A stretch of DNA of 64,000 nucleotides from Cryptomeria japonica (taxonomy: Eukaryota > Streptophyta > Pinopsida > Cupressales > Cupressaceae). The translations under genes and the position numbers were made by a program. Shown piece by piece: positions 45,880-56,200 of this stretch. Positions within the stretch are counted from its first letter, which is position 1; each line of letters starts with the position of its first letter. The stretch lies in the NCBI RefSeq assembly GCF_030272615.1, contig NC_081415.1, forward strand, positions 267,271,425 through 267,335,424, in the 5' to 3' direction. The notes under the pieces are model-generated. The model ran no database searches. It was given only the letters and a program-made list of their open reading frames with translations, and had not been told where the DNA came from.

Positions 45880-46930
45880 AGTGATAAATACATCGATGAA
45901 TTCTTGATTGCTTGTTCACTTGGAATTGAATTGATTTTATAATTAAGAGATCACTTGAATTGTAGGTAAACCCCTTGAAATGACAGGGTAGGCTTTCTTT
46001 TATACCTAATATATGTCTTGAAAGCATTTTATCCTGATGGCTTTAAATTAAAGTACTTTCTCTTCTATCTGGTATTGGTGGAGCAGAGGTTGCATTGCAT
46101 CGACCTAGGATACATATTTCCGCATATACAACACAAGTTAAATGTATCCTAGGTCAATGCAAAGCAACCTCTGCTCCATAGATAAAAGGCTTTCAAGATA
46201 GATAAATGGTATGCAACTGTATCTATTTGGAATGCATTACCCAAATAGCGCAATCGATCAGTCGCCTTTGAAAAGAAAGTGGTATGATGAAATATTTGGG
46301 CATAAAATAGATGAAATGCACTCCATACTACTACTGCACAATATTTTGGTCAATGATATTTTTAAAATAGTAAAGGAAGGTGTATGGAACAACCAAATTC
46401 TTATCATTATAAACAATGAATATTTTAAGATCCTTTTATGATGTGTAAGTTGAGAATATTTTATGAAAGGTCCCTAAATGAATACACTTTAAATTGATTT
46501 TAGCAATGACTATCGGATGTAGACAAAATGAATGCTTTTTGGATTAGGATGGTACACAGAATATACTATCAAAAGGTTGTCAAAAATTCTTGGGACTAGG
46601 AGGTGTGAAATGGCCTACTCTTATGCTTTTCATGCCATCAAAATTTGAGTTTGATTGTCATCATTTTCTTTGCCAAATTATTCACATGTAACTCCTGAAT
46701 CAATTTCCTACACACAAAATGACAAAAAATAGGTTTTTTGATGGGGGATTTCCTAGGTCAAACCTCGGGTTGTGAATTAACCTTGAAGTATAATGTTTTC
46801 CTTTTGAGGGGAAGGATAGATCTAATCTAAAAATGCTTAAAATTGAACATGATACCTTGATGAATCTTTCTTGAATCCTCACACAAGGTTTTAGGATGTC
46901 ATGTAGAGTGTTGATCATGAATGTTGTGCT
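45880..46930. repeat. Internal ~1.1-kb direct repeat of the CACTA element, copy 1 (contains DRM hairpin A)
   Basis: The sequence from TTGCTTGTTCACTTGGAATT (about 45905) through the DRM hairpin to about 46930 is repeated at 47995-49150. The opening part occurs a third time at 49207-49310. Small indels and substitutions separate the copies, so the duplications are not very recent. Confidence 0.85.
46011..46200. ncRNA. Hairpin A: DRM-derived, miRNA-precursor-like
   Basis: A 37-nt arm at 46079-46115 (starting TGGAGCAGAGGTTGC) and its complement at 46142-46178 pair at 35 of 37 positions. The loop is 26 nt (46116-46141). Outside it, TGTCTTGAAAGC near 46012 pairs with GCTTTCAAGATA near 46189. The 3' arm lacks about 48 nt that hairpin B has, leaving an asymmetric bulge. 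In one frame the left arm encodes SGIGGAEVALHRP, the motif I block of DRM methyltransferases. The size and the near-perfect stem suit a young MIRNA gene. Whether it is transcribed and cut cannot be told from sequence. Confidence 0.7.
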
Positions 46931-47994
46931 TTAACTTGTGATGCAGAGGAAGGGTGTGATAAATGAACCTTTAATATTTATAAGGGAATTACAAGGTCCT
47001 AGGCCTACTAGCACCCAAATGGCTCAAATAGGTCAAATGAAAACCAACACTTTTTCAAATGGTTCCAAAGGTATGGAATGTTTGTACTACCTCCAAATAA
47101 GTTGTTTTAATTGGTTTTGTGGTTCCAAGAACTTGTTTAAGTGTAAAGCCCTCTTTTTAGCCTTCTAGGCGTAGTTGCCCAATTAGTCCTCCAGCAAGGA
47201 AAATGAATTGTTTTCTCTCAACTTTCCTAAACAACTAAACAAGAAATTTGGATATTCAGACACCCATTTGTCTTCTCTTCAACATACCAGAAGATTGCAT
47301 ATGGTTGCTTTGGAAAGTATATGGTGTCCTGTAACTATGTCCTGTAACTATGAATATTAGGCCTTTTACATTCATGGAATGACCATTCTCATTGTAAATC
47401 AACCAAATCAAATGCCAAATTGCACAAATATGTTAGAATAGTCAATGCAACTAGTCTAAAGTATAAGACAAATAGATTATCAGTGCATCTTCCCTGCAAA
47501 TAATATGTTCAAGGTCTCTTCAATATATTAGGAATTCGAATACACACTCAAGACAAAGTTACCAGAAGCCAAAACACCAAAAAATTTCAAGAAAACAAAA
47601 ATTTGTTGTTATTGCTTGTCCTAGTCCGTACACCAGCATTCTTTGCCTACAAAGCATTACATCAACCATTTGATCAAAAACTCTTAATTGCTGACACACA
47701 AGGTCATGAAATGATTTATTGAACTTGCCTAAACTCTTGTAGACTCCCTAAGCCATAAATTCCTATTACATCCTTTTGTTGGTCCTAAGGTCCTTACAAG
47801 GCCCTTTAGGACAAATTACAAAATTATTACAATTTTCATCATTAAAGGCCATAATGGACCTTAAGACATCATAATTGATTGGCTCTTCACTCCTAAGACC
47901 TTCAAAAGTCTTTAATGGCTTCATTGAGTCCTTTGGTCTTCCAAATGCACCTGCACCAACTTGACTTTTCCTTCAATGCTTGATGAATGCTTGA
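46931..47994. other. Sequence between the two direct repeats in the CACTA element
   Basis: About 1 kb with no recognised coding sequence. Phrases such as GGTCCTAAGGTCCTTACAAGG near 47725 suggest decayed LTR sequence of another element, but no ends could be fixed. Confidence 0.4.
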
Positions 47995-49310
47995 TTGCTT
48001 GTTCACTTGGAATTGAATTGATTTTATAATTAAGAGATCACTTGAATTGTAGGTAGACCCCTTCAAATGACAGGGTAGGCTTCCTTTTATACCTAATATA
48101 TGTCTTGAAAGCATTTTATCCTAATGGCATTAAATTAAAGTACTTTCTCTTCTATCTAGTATTGGTGGAGCAGAGGTTGCATTGCATCGACCTAGGATAC
48201 ATATTTCTGTAGATACAACACAAGTTAAATGTATCCCAGGTCGATGCAAAGAAACCTCTGCTCCAAAGATCACCAAAAAATAAAGAAAGAACTTTAATTT
48301 AATGCCATCAAGATAAAAGGCTTTCAAGACAGATAAATGGTATGCAATTGTATCTATTTGGAATGCATTACCCAAACAACGCAATCGATCAGCCGCCTTT
48401 GAAAAGAAAGTGGTATGATGAAATATTTGGGCATAAAATGATGAAATGCACTCCATACTACTGTTACACAATACTTTGGTCGATGATATTTTTAAAATAA
48501 TAAAGGAAGGTGTATGGAACAACCAAATTCTTATCATTATAAACAATGAATATTTTAAGATCCTTTTATGATGTGTAAGTTGAGAATATTTTATGAAAGG
48601 TCCCTAAATGAATACATGTTAAATTGATTTTAGAAATGACTATCGATTGTAGACAAAATGAATGCTTTTTGGATTAGGATGGTACACAGAATCTACTATC
48701 AAAATCTTTCCTTCTTGGGACTAGGAGGTGTGAACTGGCCTACTCTTCTGCTTTTCATGCCATCAAGATTTGAGTTTGATTGTCATCATTTACTTTGCCA
48801 AATTCTTCACATGTAACTCCTCAATCAATTTCCTACACACAAAATGACGAAAATAGGTTTGTTGATGGGGGCTTTCCTAGGTCAAATAGGTTTGAATATA
48901 CCTTGAAGTGTGCAATATGGAAGGTTTGTATTCTTAATCTCCTGCCCATTTCTTAATTTAAAAGATGTTATCTTTATTAAATATCTCCTCTATTTTTGGA
49001 GGTAGACATCTTTAGGAAAAGATCTCTTCCTCCCTCTTTAAAATGATCCCTTTAGATCTAATCTAAAAATGCTTAAAATTGAACATGATACCTTGATGAA
49101 TCTTTCTTGAATCCTCTCACAAGGTTTTAGGATGCCATGCAGATTGTTGATCATGAATTTTGTGCTTTAACTTGAATTTTCCTTCAATGCTTGATGAATG
49201 CTTGATTTCTTGTTCACTTGGAATTGAATTGATTTTATAATTAAGAGATCACTTGAATTGTAGGTATACCCCTTCAAATGACAGGGTAGGCTTCCTTTTA
49301 TACCTAATCA
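47995..49310. repeat. Internal direct repeat, copy 2 and partial copy 3
   Basis: Copy 2 (47995-49150) repeats 45905-46930 with some insertions. At 49207-49310 the opening ~100 bp (TTGTTCACTTGGAATTG onward) appears once more and then diverges. This shows repeated local duplication inside the transposon. Confidence 0.85.
48101..48331. ncRNA. Hairpin B: DRM-derived, ~102-bp stem
   Basis: The left arm is 48101-48202, the loop 48203-48228 (26 nt) and the right arm 48229-48331. In the inner 37 positions 34 match. The right arm reads, on the minus strand, the DRM block GAEVSLHRPGIHLTCVVS. The left arm has the same sequence inverted, so the structure arose by inverted duplication of a DRM exon piece. 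The 102-bp stem is intermediate between the 1.25-kb inverted repeat C and the shortened hairpin A. It has the form expected of a hairpin-siRNA or proto-miRNA locus. Confidence 0.75.
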
Positions 49311-50250
49311 TACATAAAGTGTTTGAATTTTTTCTCACACATGAGGCAAGAAATGAGGGGTCATATTTTGGGTCCCAATCATGAGTCTTGTCAATTTAGG
49401 ATGTGACATGCTAAAGTGGGCATCAATGTCTCAAGATCAAATGGACCTTAAGTGATTGTCTCCCTTGCATATGATTTGTTTGGGTGATAAACTTCACCAT
49501 TCTACTCACAAGAATTTTATTAAGTCTCAAATATAGGGATCATAACTTATTAATGATGCAGTGAAAGTCCTTCATGAAGGACTTCTAGAAGTATTTTTGG
49601 ATGAGTCTTTATCAAGTGCAGAGAAAAAACAATTGATACTTAATGGATTTAAGGAACATTCTTTCAAATTGGAAGCCAAAGTTTTGAAGGATGTAGAGTA
49701 GAAGGTGGAAGAGAAAAGACTAAAATTTTTGGTGATTAGATGTGCAACAACACATATCCAACTACAAGAAAGCATAATTTTTTTTAAGAAAAGTGTAAAG
49801 GATGTAGTGGCGACATACATGTTTTAAAGGCAATGGCCTAAATATACTAAGGATATTATTAAGGGTCACATAGATATTGTAGCATCACAAATTGTACAAC
49901 TATCCAATACTATAGACATGAAGAATGATGCAGAAGGAAACAAAAGGCTTCAAATAGAAAACTTGTACATGCAACTAAATCCATTAACTAATCAGAAGAA
50001 CAAAATTAAGAAACGGTTCGATCATCTGAGAGATGTTGTAGACTTGCAACTCACCAGCTACTTAGTTTTTGTGGGTAAGGATTTTTTTTGTTTTGGTTAT
50101 GGTTGTGGTGTTTGTAGGGAGACATTTACAAATTTATATCTATTTTCACTATTTAATGGTTTATGGGTTTGTAATGGTAATTTAATGTTCTTTCATATTT
50201 TTGTATAGATTCTTTATAATAGCCTATTATAGTGATTTGTTCTGTTATGG
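49311..50250 (+). pseudogene. Unidentified captured coding fragment in the CACTA element
   Basis: A plus-strand frame from about 49556 to 50070 reads as real protein with few stops: KVLHEGLLEVFLDESLSSAE, then FKLEAKVLKDVE, ATTHIQLQESIIFFKKSV, and KKRFDHLRDVVDLQLTSY. Stops occur at about 49700 and 49825. I do not recognise a family. It could be another captured host exon or a part of a transposase gene. The minus frame at 49572-49820 is its shadow. It lies directly left of the long DRM inverted repeat. Confidence 0.4.
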
Positions 50251-50759
50251 ATAATGGTGTGGGACCTGGGTAAGACGGCTTTGTCATCGGTGCATGAAAG
50301 CATTGCATGAGTTCTACTTTTTAAAAATTACATGAAACATTTTTAATTTATTTGATTCAGTGTTATTTGAATTTTTTTTTATCAATGATGTTTCATTTCT
50401 CCAAGAATTGGATCTAGGATCTTTCTGTCAGATAATATGTAACATCCAATGACTAAATATTTTCTTTACAAATGCTTATTTTGTTTAATTATCATCTAAG
50501 CATGAATTAAAATTTATATCTATGCAGAAGCAGAACATACAATTTGAAGAGTCATGTGCAAGTAAATTTCATAAAAGAAAGCAAGCAGGCATTATCTTGA
50601 TTGACATGGAAACAAGCTCATTAGCTGCCTAGAAGAGAGCAATTGGAGAAAAGAAGAGGAAAGTGTTAAAGGGTGATAAATACATAGAGACTATGCAATA
50701 CAAACAAACAATGTCTGGAGTGTGTGATGTGACGTCTCTAATTTATGTCCGGAGGGACT

Positions 50760-51600
50760 AACTAGTTTTGGAATTCCTAGGAAACCTATTGGGCCAAACT
50801 TGGAGGAAATCAATGTGTTCATGTAAGGGCCACCTTTTTTCTATTATGAGAATGATGCTTTTGCACCGAAGGATATTTGGAAGACAATATCCAAAAATTT
50901 CTATAGTGTGGAACCAAAGTTGGGGGATTCAAAGTACTTTTCGGCTTGCAAGAGACCAAGAGGTTATGTACACAATCTCCCAATAGAAGGGTGATTTCAA
51001 GCATTATCTCTCCCCCCTATGACTATTCAGGAAGAACTTTCTCAGACAAAGGACTGTTGGCCTCCATTGGATCAAAGAAAAAAATTGAATTGCTAGACTG
51101 TAGACGATGTGGTGATGTCGTTCGTGAAGAACTCTGCACTATAATTAGAAATTCATGAGGGAAACTGCAAGATAGTGAACAAAAATACATTCTTGAAAAG
51201 TGCAAAGAATGGAACTTGGTTTGGGTGGGGCCAGGTTAGGTGGATCCTCTAGAGGTTGACGAGATAGAAATAATATTAGGATTTGAAAAAGATCACACTT
51301 GTGGAACTTCATGTGCGACTGATAAATTGCATTGTTTGGGTAATGCATTCCAAATAGATATAGCTGCATACCATCTATTTGTCTTGAGTAAAGCCTTTTA
51401 TCCTGATGGCATTAAATTAAAGTACTTTCTCTTCTATCTGGTATTGGTGGAGCAGAGGTTGCATTGCATCAACCTAGGATACATATTTCTGCAGATACAA
51501 CACAAGTTAAATGTATCCCAGGTCGATGCAAAGCAACCTCTGCTCCAGAGATCACCGAAAAATAGAGAAAGAACTTTAATTTAATGCCATCAGTATAAAA
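50760..51600 (+). pseudogene. DRM: DRM-type DNA methyltransferase fragment, plus-strand arm
   Basis: Broken plus frames give, in order, IWKTISKNFYSVEPKL-like, RGYVHNLPIEG, EKCKEWNLVWVGPG, EVDEIEIILGFEKDHT, CLGNAFQIDIAAYHL and KAFYPDGIKL. These are conserved blocks of the rearranged methyltransferase domain of plant DRM proteins, which add methyl groups to cytosine guided by siRNAs. The order VI-IX-X then I is the DRM permutation. The piece stops within the motif I region, where the inverted arm begins, so the catalytic Pro-Cys motif is missing. Stops and frameshifts are present. Confidence 0.9.
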
Positions 51601-52215
51601 GGCTTTAATCAAGACAGATAAATGGTATGCAATTGTATCTATTTGGAATGCATTACCCAAACAATGCAATTGATCAGTCACACATGAAGTTCCACGAGTG
51701 TGATCTTTTTCAAATCCTAATATGATTTCTATCTCGTCAACCTCTAGAGGAACCACCTGACCTGGCCCCACCCAAACCAAGATCCATTCTTCCCACTTTT
51801 CAAGAATGTATTTCTATTCACTATCTTATAGTTTCCCTCGTGAATTTTCAATTATAGTGCAGAGTTCTTCATGAAGGATGCTACCACATCATATAGAGTC
51901 TATGCTTCAATTTTTTTCTTTGATCCCATGGAGGCCAAAAGTCCTTTGTCTGAGGAAGTGCTTCATGAATAGTCATGGGGGGGAGAGGTAATGCTTGAAA
52001 TCGCCCTTCTATTGGGAGATTGTGTACATAACCTCTTGGTCTTCTGGAAGCTGAAAAGTACTTCGAGTTCGCCAACTTTGGTTCCACACTATAGAAATTT
52101 TTGGATATTGTCTTCCAAATATCCTTTGGTACAAAAGCATCATTCTCATAATCGAAAAAATATTTCCTCCAAGCGTGGCCCAATAGGTTTCCCAAGAACT
52201 CCAAAACTAGTTAGT
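51469..52215 (-). pseudogene. DRM: DRM-type DNA methyltransferase fragment, minus-strand arm
   Basis: This arm is better preserved. The frame 51881-52204 has FDYENDAFVPKDIWKTIS, RGYVHNLPIEGRFQALPLPP and MTIHEALPQTKDFWPPWDQR. The frame 51469-51780 has VGPGQVVPLEVDEIEIILGF, EKDHTRGTSC, LGNAFQIDTIAYHLSVL and GAEVALHRPGIHLTCVVSAE. All agree with the DRM catalytic domain. The region downstream of motif I-II, including the Pro-Cys nucleophile loop, is absent. No UBA domains are seen. Sense is toward lower coordinates. Confidence 0.92.
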
Positions 52216-52239
52216 CCCTCCAGACATAAATTAGAGATG

Positions 52240-52342
52240 TCACATCACACACTCCAGACATTGTTTGTTTGTATTGCATAGTCTCTATGCGTCACATCAC
52301 ACACTCCAGACATTGTTTGTTTGTATTGCATAGTCTCTATGT
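52240..52342. repeat. ~51-bp tandem duplication in the right hairpin arm
   Basis: GTCACATCACACACTCCAGA and the following CATTGTTTGTTTGTATTGCA occur twice in a row, at about 52238 and 52289. The left arm has one copy (50685-50740), so the duplication came after the inverted repeat formed. Confidence 0.85.
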
Positions 52343-52759
52343 ATGTATCACCCTTTAACACTTTCCTCTTCTTTTCTCTAATTTCTCTCTTCTAGGCAGC
52401 TGATGAGCTTATTTCCATGTCATTCAAGATAATGGCTGCTTGCTTTCTTTTACAAAATTTACTTGCACATGATTCTACAACTTGTATGTTCTACTTCCGT
52501 ACAGATATAAATTTTAATTCACGCTCAAATAATAATTAAATAAAATAAGCATTTGTAAAGAAAAGATTTAGTCATTCGATGTTACATATTATTTGACGGA
52601 AAGATCCTAGACAATTCTTCGAGAAAGGAAACATCATTGATAATCCTTTTTGCAAATAACACTGAATCAAATAAATAATAAATGTTTTATGCAATTTTTA
52701 AAAGTAGAACTCGTTCAATGCTTTCATGCACCAATGACAAAGCCTTTTGACCCACATCA

Positions 52760-53072
52760 TCTCTCACCGTCAGAATTTTGATGACAACTAAAGAAACATT
52801 CAACAAGGATGTTGTATATTCGATGTCACTTCCATGTCAGACAGTCGTTGAGGAGAAAACATAGCATCCGTCGGAATTCTGATGGTAATCCGCCAAAATT
52901 TGTGGTCAGAGGAGCAAATATAGTCACCGTTGGAGGAGTTCATAACGTTGTCGGACAATCGACACAAATGGCATCGTTGGGAAGCCCGACGATGAGTTTT
53001 CGACGGTAAAGTTGGTTGCAAGTCCGATGTGGTGTCGTCGCAATTCGGACAATTAGCTGTCAGAAATTAGGC
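52760..53072. repeat. CACTA right subterminal repeats
   Basis: Words such as CCGTCAGAATTTTGATGAC, CCGTCGGAATTCTGATGG, GTTGTCGGACAATCGAC and TTCGACGG recur. They mirror those of the left end, with the same GTCGGAATT-type core. Confidence 0.75.
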
Positions 53073-53087
53073 CCAAATGTACTAGTG
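53073..53087 (-). repeat. CACTA terminal inverted repeat, right
   Basis: Reversed, it reads CACTAGTACATTTGG, one base different from the left end. Confidence 0.93.
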
Positions 53088-53222
53088 ACTGGTGACTGTG
53101 CATAAGTCTCTGACTTGCTAGTGAACATAACCAAAATCTCCAAGTGCTGATAATTGTTGACAAGTGATGATAGGTGTTGACATCAATGACAAAACCATAT
53201 CAACATATCCAAAATGCCAACA
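53088..53222 (-). repeat. 5' LTR of the pol-bearing Copia, part 2
   Basis: The remaining 132 bp of the 5' LTR start with the second copy of the CACTA 3-bp target duplication (ACT, versus ACC on the left). They end ...AAAATGCCAACA at 53222, matching 37410-37544. Confidence 0.92.
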
Positions 53223-53227
53223 CTTTA

Positions 53228-56200
53228 TTAGTCATTGCTTTCACGTTTGCATATAATTACCTTACCCAAAGTAACAACTAAATTAAAATATACCTATAGT
53301 AATTTTGTATGCATATTTATATCATGTGGTGATTTAGCCCTAATGGGGGGTAGTTTTCCCAAATCTCCTACCAAAATGATTAGTCTTCATATCCAAACTC
53401 AATTTTGCTTTTTCAAATAATATTTGACACAATCATGAATCTATATTTTGTGGCAAATTATGTTTAATAAAATATTATTTCATCTAATTATCAATATGTA
53501 TTTTATATACCGAATTTCTTCTTGAAATTTTGTGTGTCTTTTTCCTTGTAATTCAACAAAATATGTAACTGGAATTCTTAGTGTTAGATGGATTATTCAT
53601 GCACCAATATTGAAAAGTGTACTCCAATAAGTAAAATTAATAGTAGGGGACAACATTGTGGAATTGATACATCTTAAAGAGCATGAAGAATCACATGAAT
53701 TAGATATGATATACTTGTTCTTGTTGTTCCTTTAATTGTCATGCATAATGGCATGACATTATCTTGGTAATAATGTGATGTGATAATATCAAGTGCTTAT
53801 TTTTATTAACATTAAAGCTTTCATATATTATATTTGATATTATATCATTGGCTAATAGCAACCTCTTCTCTTTCATGGTGTTGATTAAATTTATTTCTTT
53901 ATTTGTGTAATCTTCTCCTCAATATTCATTACTCCATAGTTTTGTCAATCAAGATATCTTCTACCCTTCATATATACTTCTTTTAGATCCATAATATTTC
54001 TACAATGTCGTCTTGAGGTGATCTATCATTCGTGTTTAATTATATTTTGATCAATAGGTAGAACATCTTTATCTCAAAAGCAATATGATTTTATTTATTA
54101 TAATCCTCCATTACAAATCACATGGATTATAATTGACTCTCAATTTGATGTATTTATAATAGCATCAAGTGTGATATCTCCTTGTATATTACAAAATGTC
54201 TTGTAAAACAATTGCTTCAGCCACCAAAAGTTAACTCATTTTTTTAATTAATATGTAGGTATGATGGTGAATCTTAGAATAATTGTCATAATACTTAGAT
54301 CCCATTTATAATTTCTTTTCCTCTTGGCATTATATGGCCAAGACCTAACTGTATCTACAAGTGAACCAATTTTCATTGCATACAATCTAGCCAAATATCC
54401 TTTAGTGAAATGTTTTAGATGAATTCATTATGTTTTTCAATTTTTGTTACTAGTTTGAATACCGCTCTTGAAATGTTTAATGTGAAAAATGCTATACAAA
54501 TTTATAATAAAGGAAATTCCAAAAACACATAACATGTTTCTGGTAATGTCTTTTTTACTAAATATTTACGTTAAAAGTTTCCTATATGCTCTTGATATCG
54601 AGTCATCATTTTTTTTCAATATTTTCCAACTATATCAACAATTGATAATTTATTGATGCGAATGTATTTCCCTTGTGAGATTTCCTAAAATGAAATGATA
54701 GACAAGACCACGAATAGAGAAAAATATACATATGAATGTGCAAAATATACCTGTAAATATATCACAATAAATTAAAGTAGCAAGTTAGAGTGACAATAGA
54801 GGTGATAGGAAAAAGAAATAAATACACATTTGGAAAGAGAGTGTATAGAAAATATCATTAGTAATGATGAGCTGAAATTTAGATGTTATGGAAGAATGTA
54901 AAGTAGAGACTTATATGGAAGTTACCAAATGAATATTAAAGTCACGATTCATAATCTATCATAAATTCCATAGAAGAGGTAGAGGAGAAAGGATCATAAG
55001 GGTTCATTGAAAAAAAAAAAAAGAGTATAGGTTTAGTTTTTATTTAAATTAATACAATATGAGAATATTAAATTTAGTGGATTTAAAATGCTTCGATAAC
55101 TATTATACCCATCTAGATTAGAACTATTATGAGCATAGATCAAGTGAGGAATTTGGGTTATAAAAATATGTTTTAACATCTCTATTTTTGGTATTTTTTT
55201 AATATAATTTTAGGGTGGCATCAAGGTAACAAAATGTGGTGGATTCCTCAAATTGTATAGGGATCTATGAATCATATAGCATTATAAGAGATGGTAGGCA
55301 TCTACAAGACATAAAAATATATAGAAATTAATCAAAGACATATGAAACATAGAAGCATCTACAAATTGGGCAAACATCTAATAGAAAGTTAGAAAAGGAA
55401 TTCAAAATTTGAGGGTAAAAATAAAGTATTTATAAGTGAATGTATTGCAAAAATTGATGGTCAAATAAAGTATTTAGAATTGAATATTACTACAATGTGT
55501 TTTTAGTACAATAGACAAAAAAAAAATCATGCTTGTAGGATAGATCTAAGCTATAGAAGAGGTCACAAAATCAAGTTCTTATCTTGCTACGTGAACAATA
55601 TTAAGACTTCACACTTGAGGGGTAACTACACCAATGTAATTTTGAATTATATTGGGTGTACATGATACCCAACACCAGTTGCAACAATTAGGTGTCAATC
55701 ATATTGTGGAGGTAGTGGGATCTAGATGCATTTGTATTTTTGTTGCCCGAAGGAGAGATGATAGTGATAACAAAGGATGTGTTCATAATAAACATAAGGA
55801 TACAAATTTGGGTGAGGATCACACCACAAGTTGCATTATTTGAAGGTTGTAATGGTTGACAGACCAAATAGATTATATCATAGCAAGTTCCACTATGAGA
55901 TGGTTACATAGTATTTTGTCTTTGTGGAGAATGTGCCCCCACAACTAACTATGTGTATGAGATCACATCAAAGTGTAATGAGACCAAGAGGGATTCATCG
56001 CCTATTGATTAAAAAAACATCAATAGTTGGTGATGACGAGTCTAGATTTAACACCTGTTTAACTCCAAAAATGGATGATGTATCCATGGCAACATAAAAT
56101 ATCACGTAGTGAGTTAAGACAAGGCCTGCACCCATTTATCTTATAAATACAATGATAGGGCATATAAGGCCATATAGAGGATATTATAGAGATGATAGAT

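Larger units (their letters stand above)
50252..52765. ncRNA. DRM: Hairpin C: ~1.25-kb-arm inverted repeat of a DRM gene segment
   Basis: The left arm runs from about 50252 to 51484 and the right arm from 51511 to about 52765, with a 26-nt loop at 51485-51510. The arms match almost continuously, with scattered substitutions and indels. One difference is a ~50-bp tandem duplication in the right arm near 52240-52340. The right arm, on the minus strand, is the original sense of a DRM methyltransferase gene and includes apparent intron sequence. The left arm is the inverted copy. Transcription across it from either side would give a long double-stranded RNA matching DRM mRNA. No promoter was identified. 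Confidence 0.85.
42992..53087. mobile_element. CACTA (En/Spm) DNA transposon, 10.1 kb, carrying DRM gene pieces
   Basis: The left end is CACTAATACATTTGG. The right end, reversed, is CACTAGTACATTTGG: 14 of 15 bases agree. The 3-bp flanks are ACC and ACT, and joining them restores the Copia LTR. Subterminal regions (43010-43200 and 52760-53060) are packed with CCGACGG/CGTCGG-type words, as in CACTA elements. I found no TNP2-type transposase, so the element is non-autonomous. The interior holds three inverted-repeat copies of a DRM methyltransferase gene segment, ~1.1-kb direct duplications and unassigned sequence. It therefore behaves like a gene-capturing Pack-CACTA. Confidence 0.93.
36495..53222 (-). 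mobile_element. Copia-type LTR retrotransposon, complete but decayed, carrying a nested CACTA element
   Basis: The 3' LTR is 36495-37544. The 5' LTR is split into 42064-42991 and 53088-53222 by a CACTA transposon. CTTTA flanks the whole unit (36490-36494 and 53223-53227). On the minus strand the order is primer site, gag, protease, integrase, reverse transcriptase, RNase H, polypurine tract: the Copia order. Every pol domain is recognisable, but several carry inactivating changes. Without the CACTA element it is about 6.6 kb. It shares primer site and polypurine tract with the pol-less element at 9006. Confidence 0.93.

Noticed and set aside
46079-46178. Direct homologue of rice miR820
   Set aside because: The principle is similar, but I cannot show shared sequence or the same target site. 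Independent origin is at least as likely, so no miRNA family name is given.
51240-51584. A functional methyltransferase in the CACTA element
   Set aside because: The DRM pieces have stops and frameshifts, are inverted upon themselves and lack the catalytic Pro-Cys motif and UBA domains. They can act only at the RNA level, if at all.
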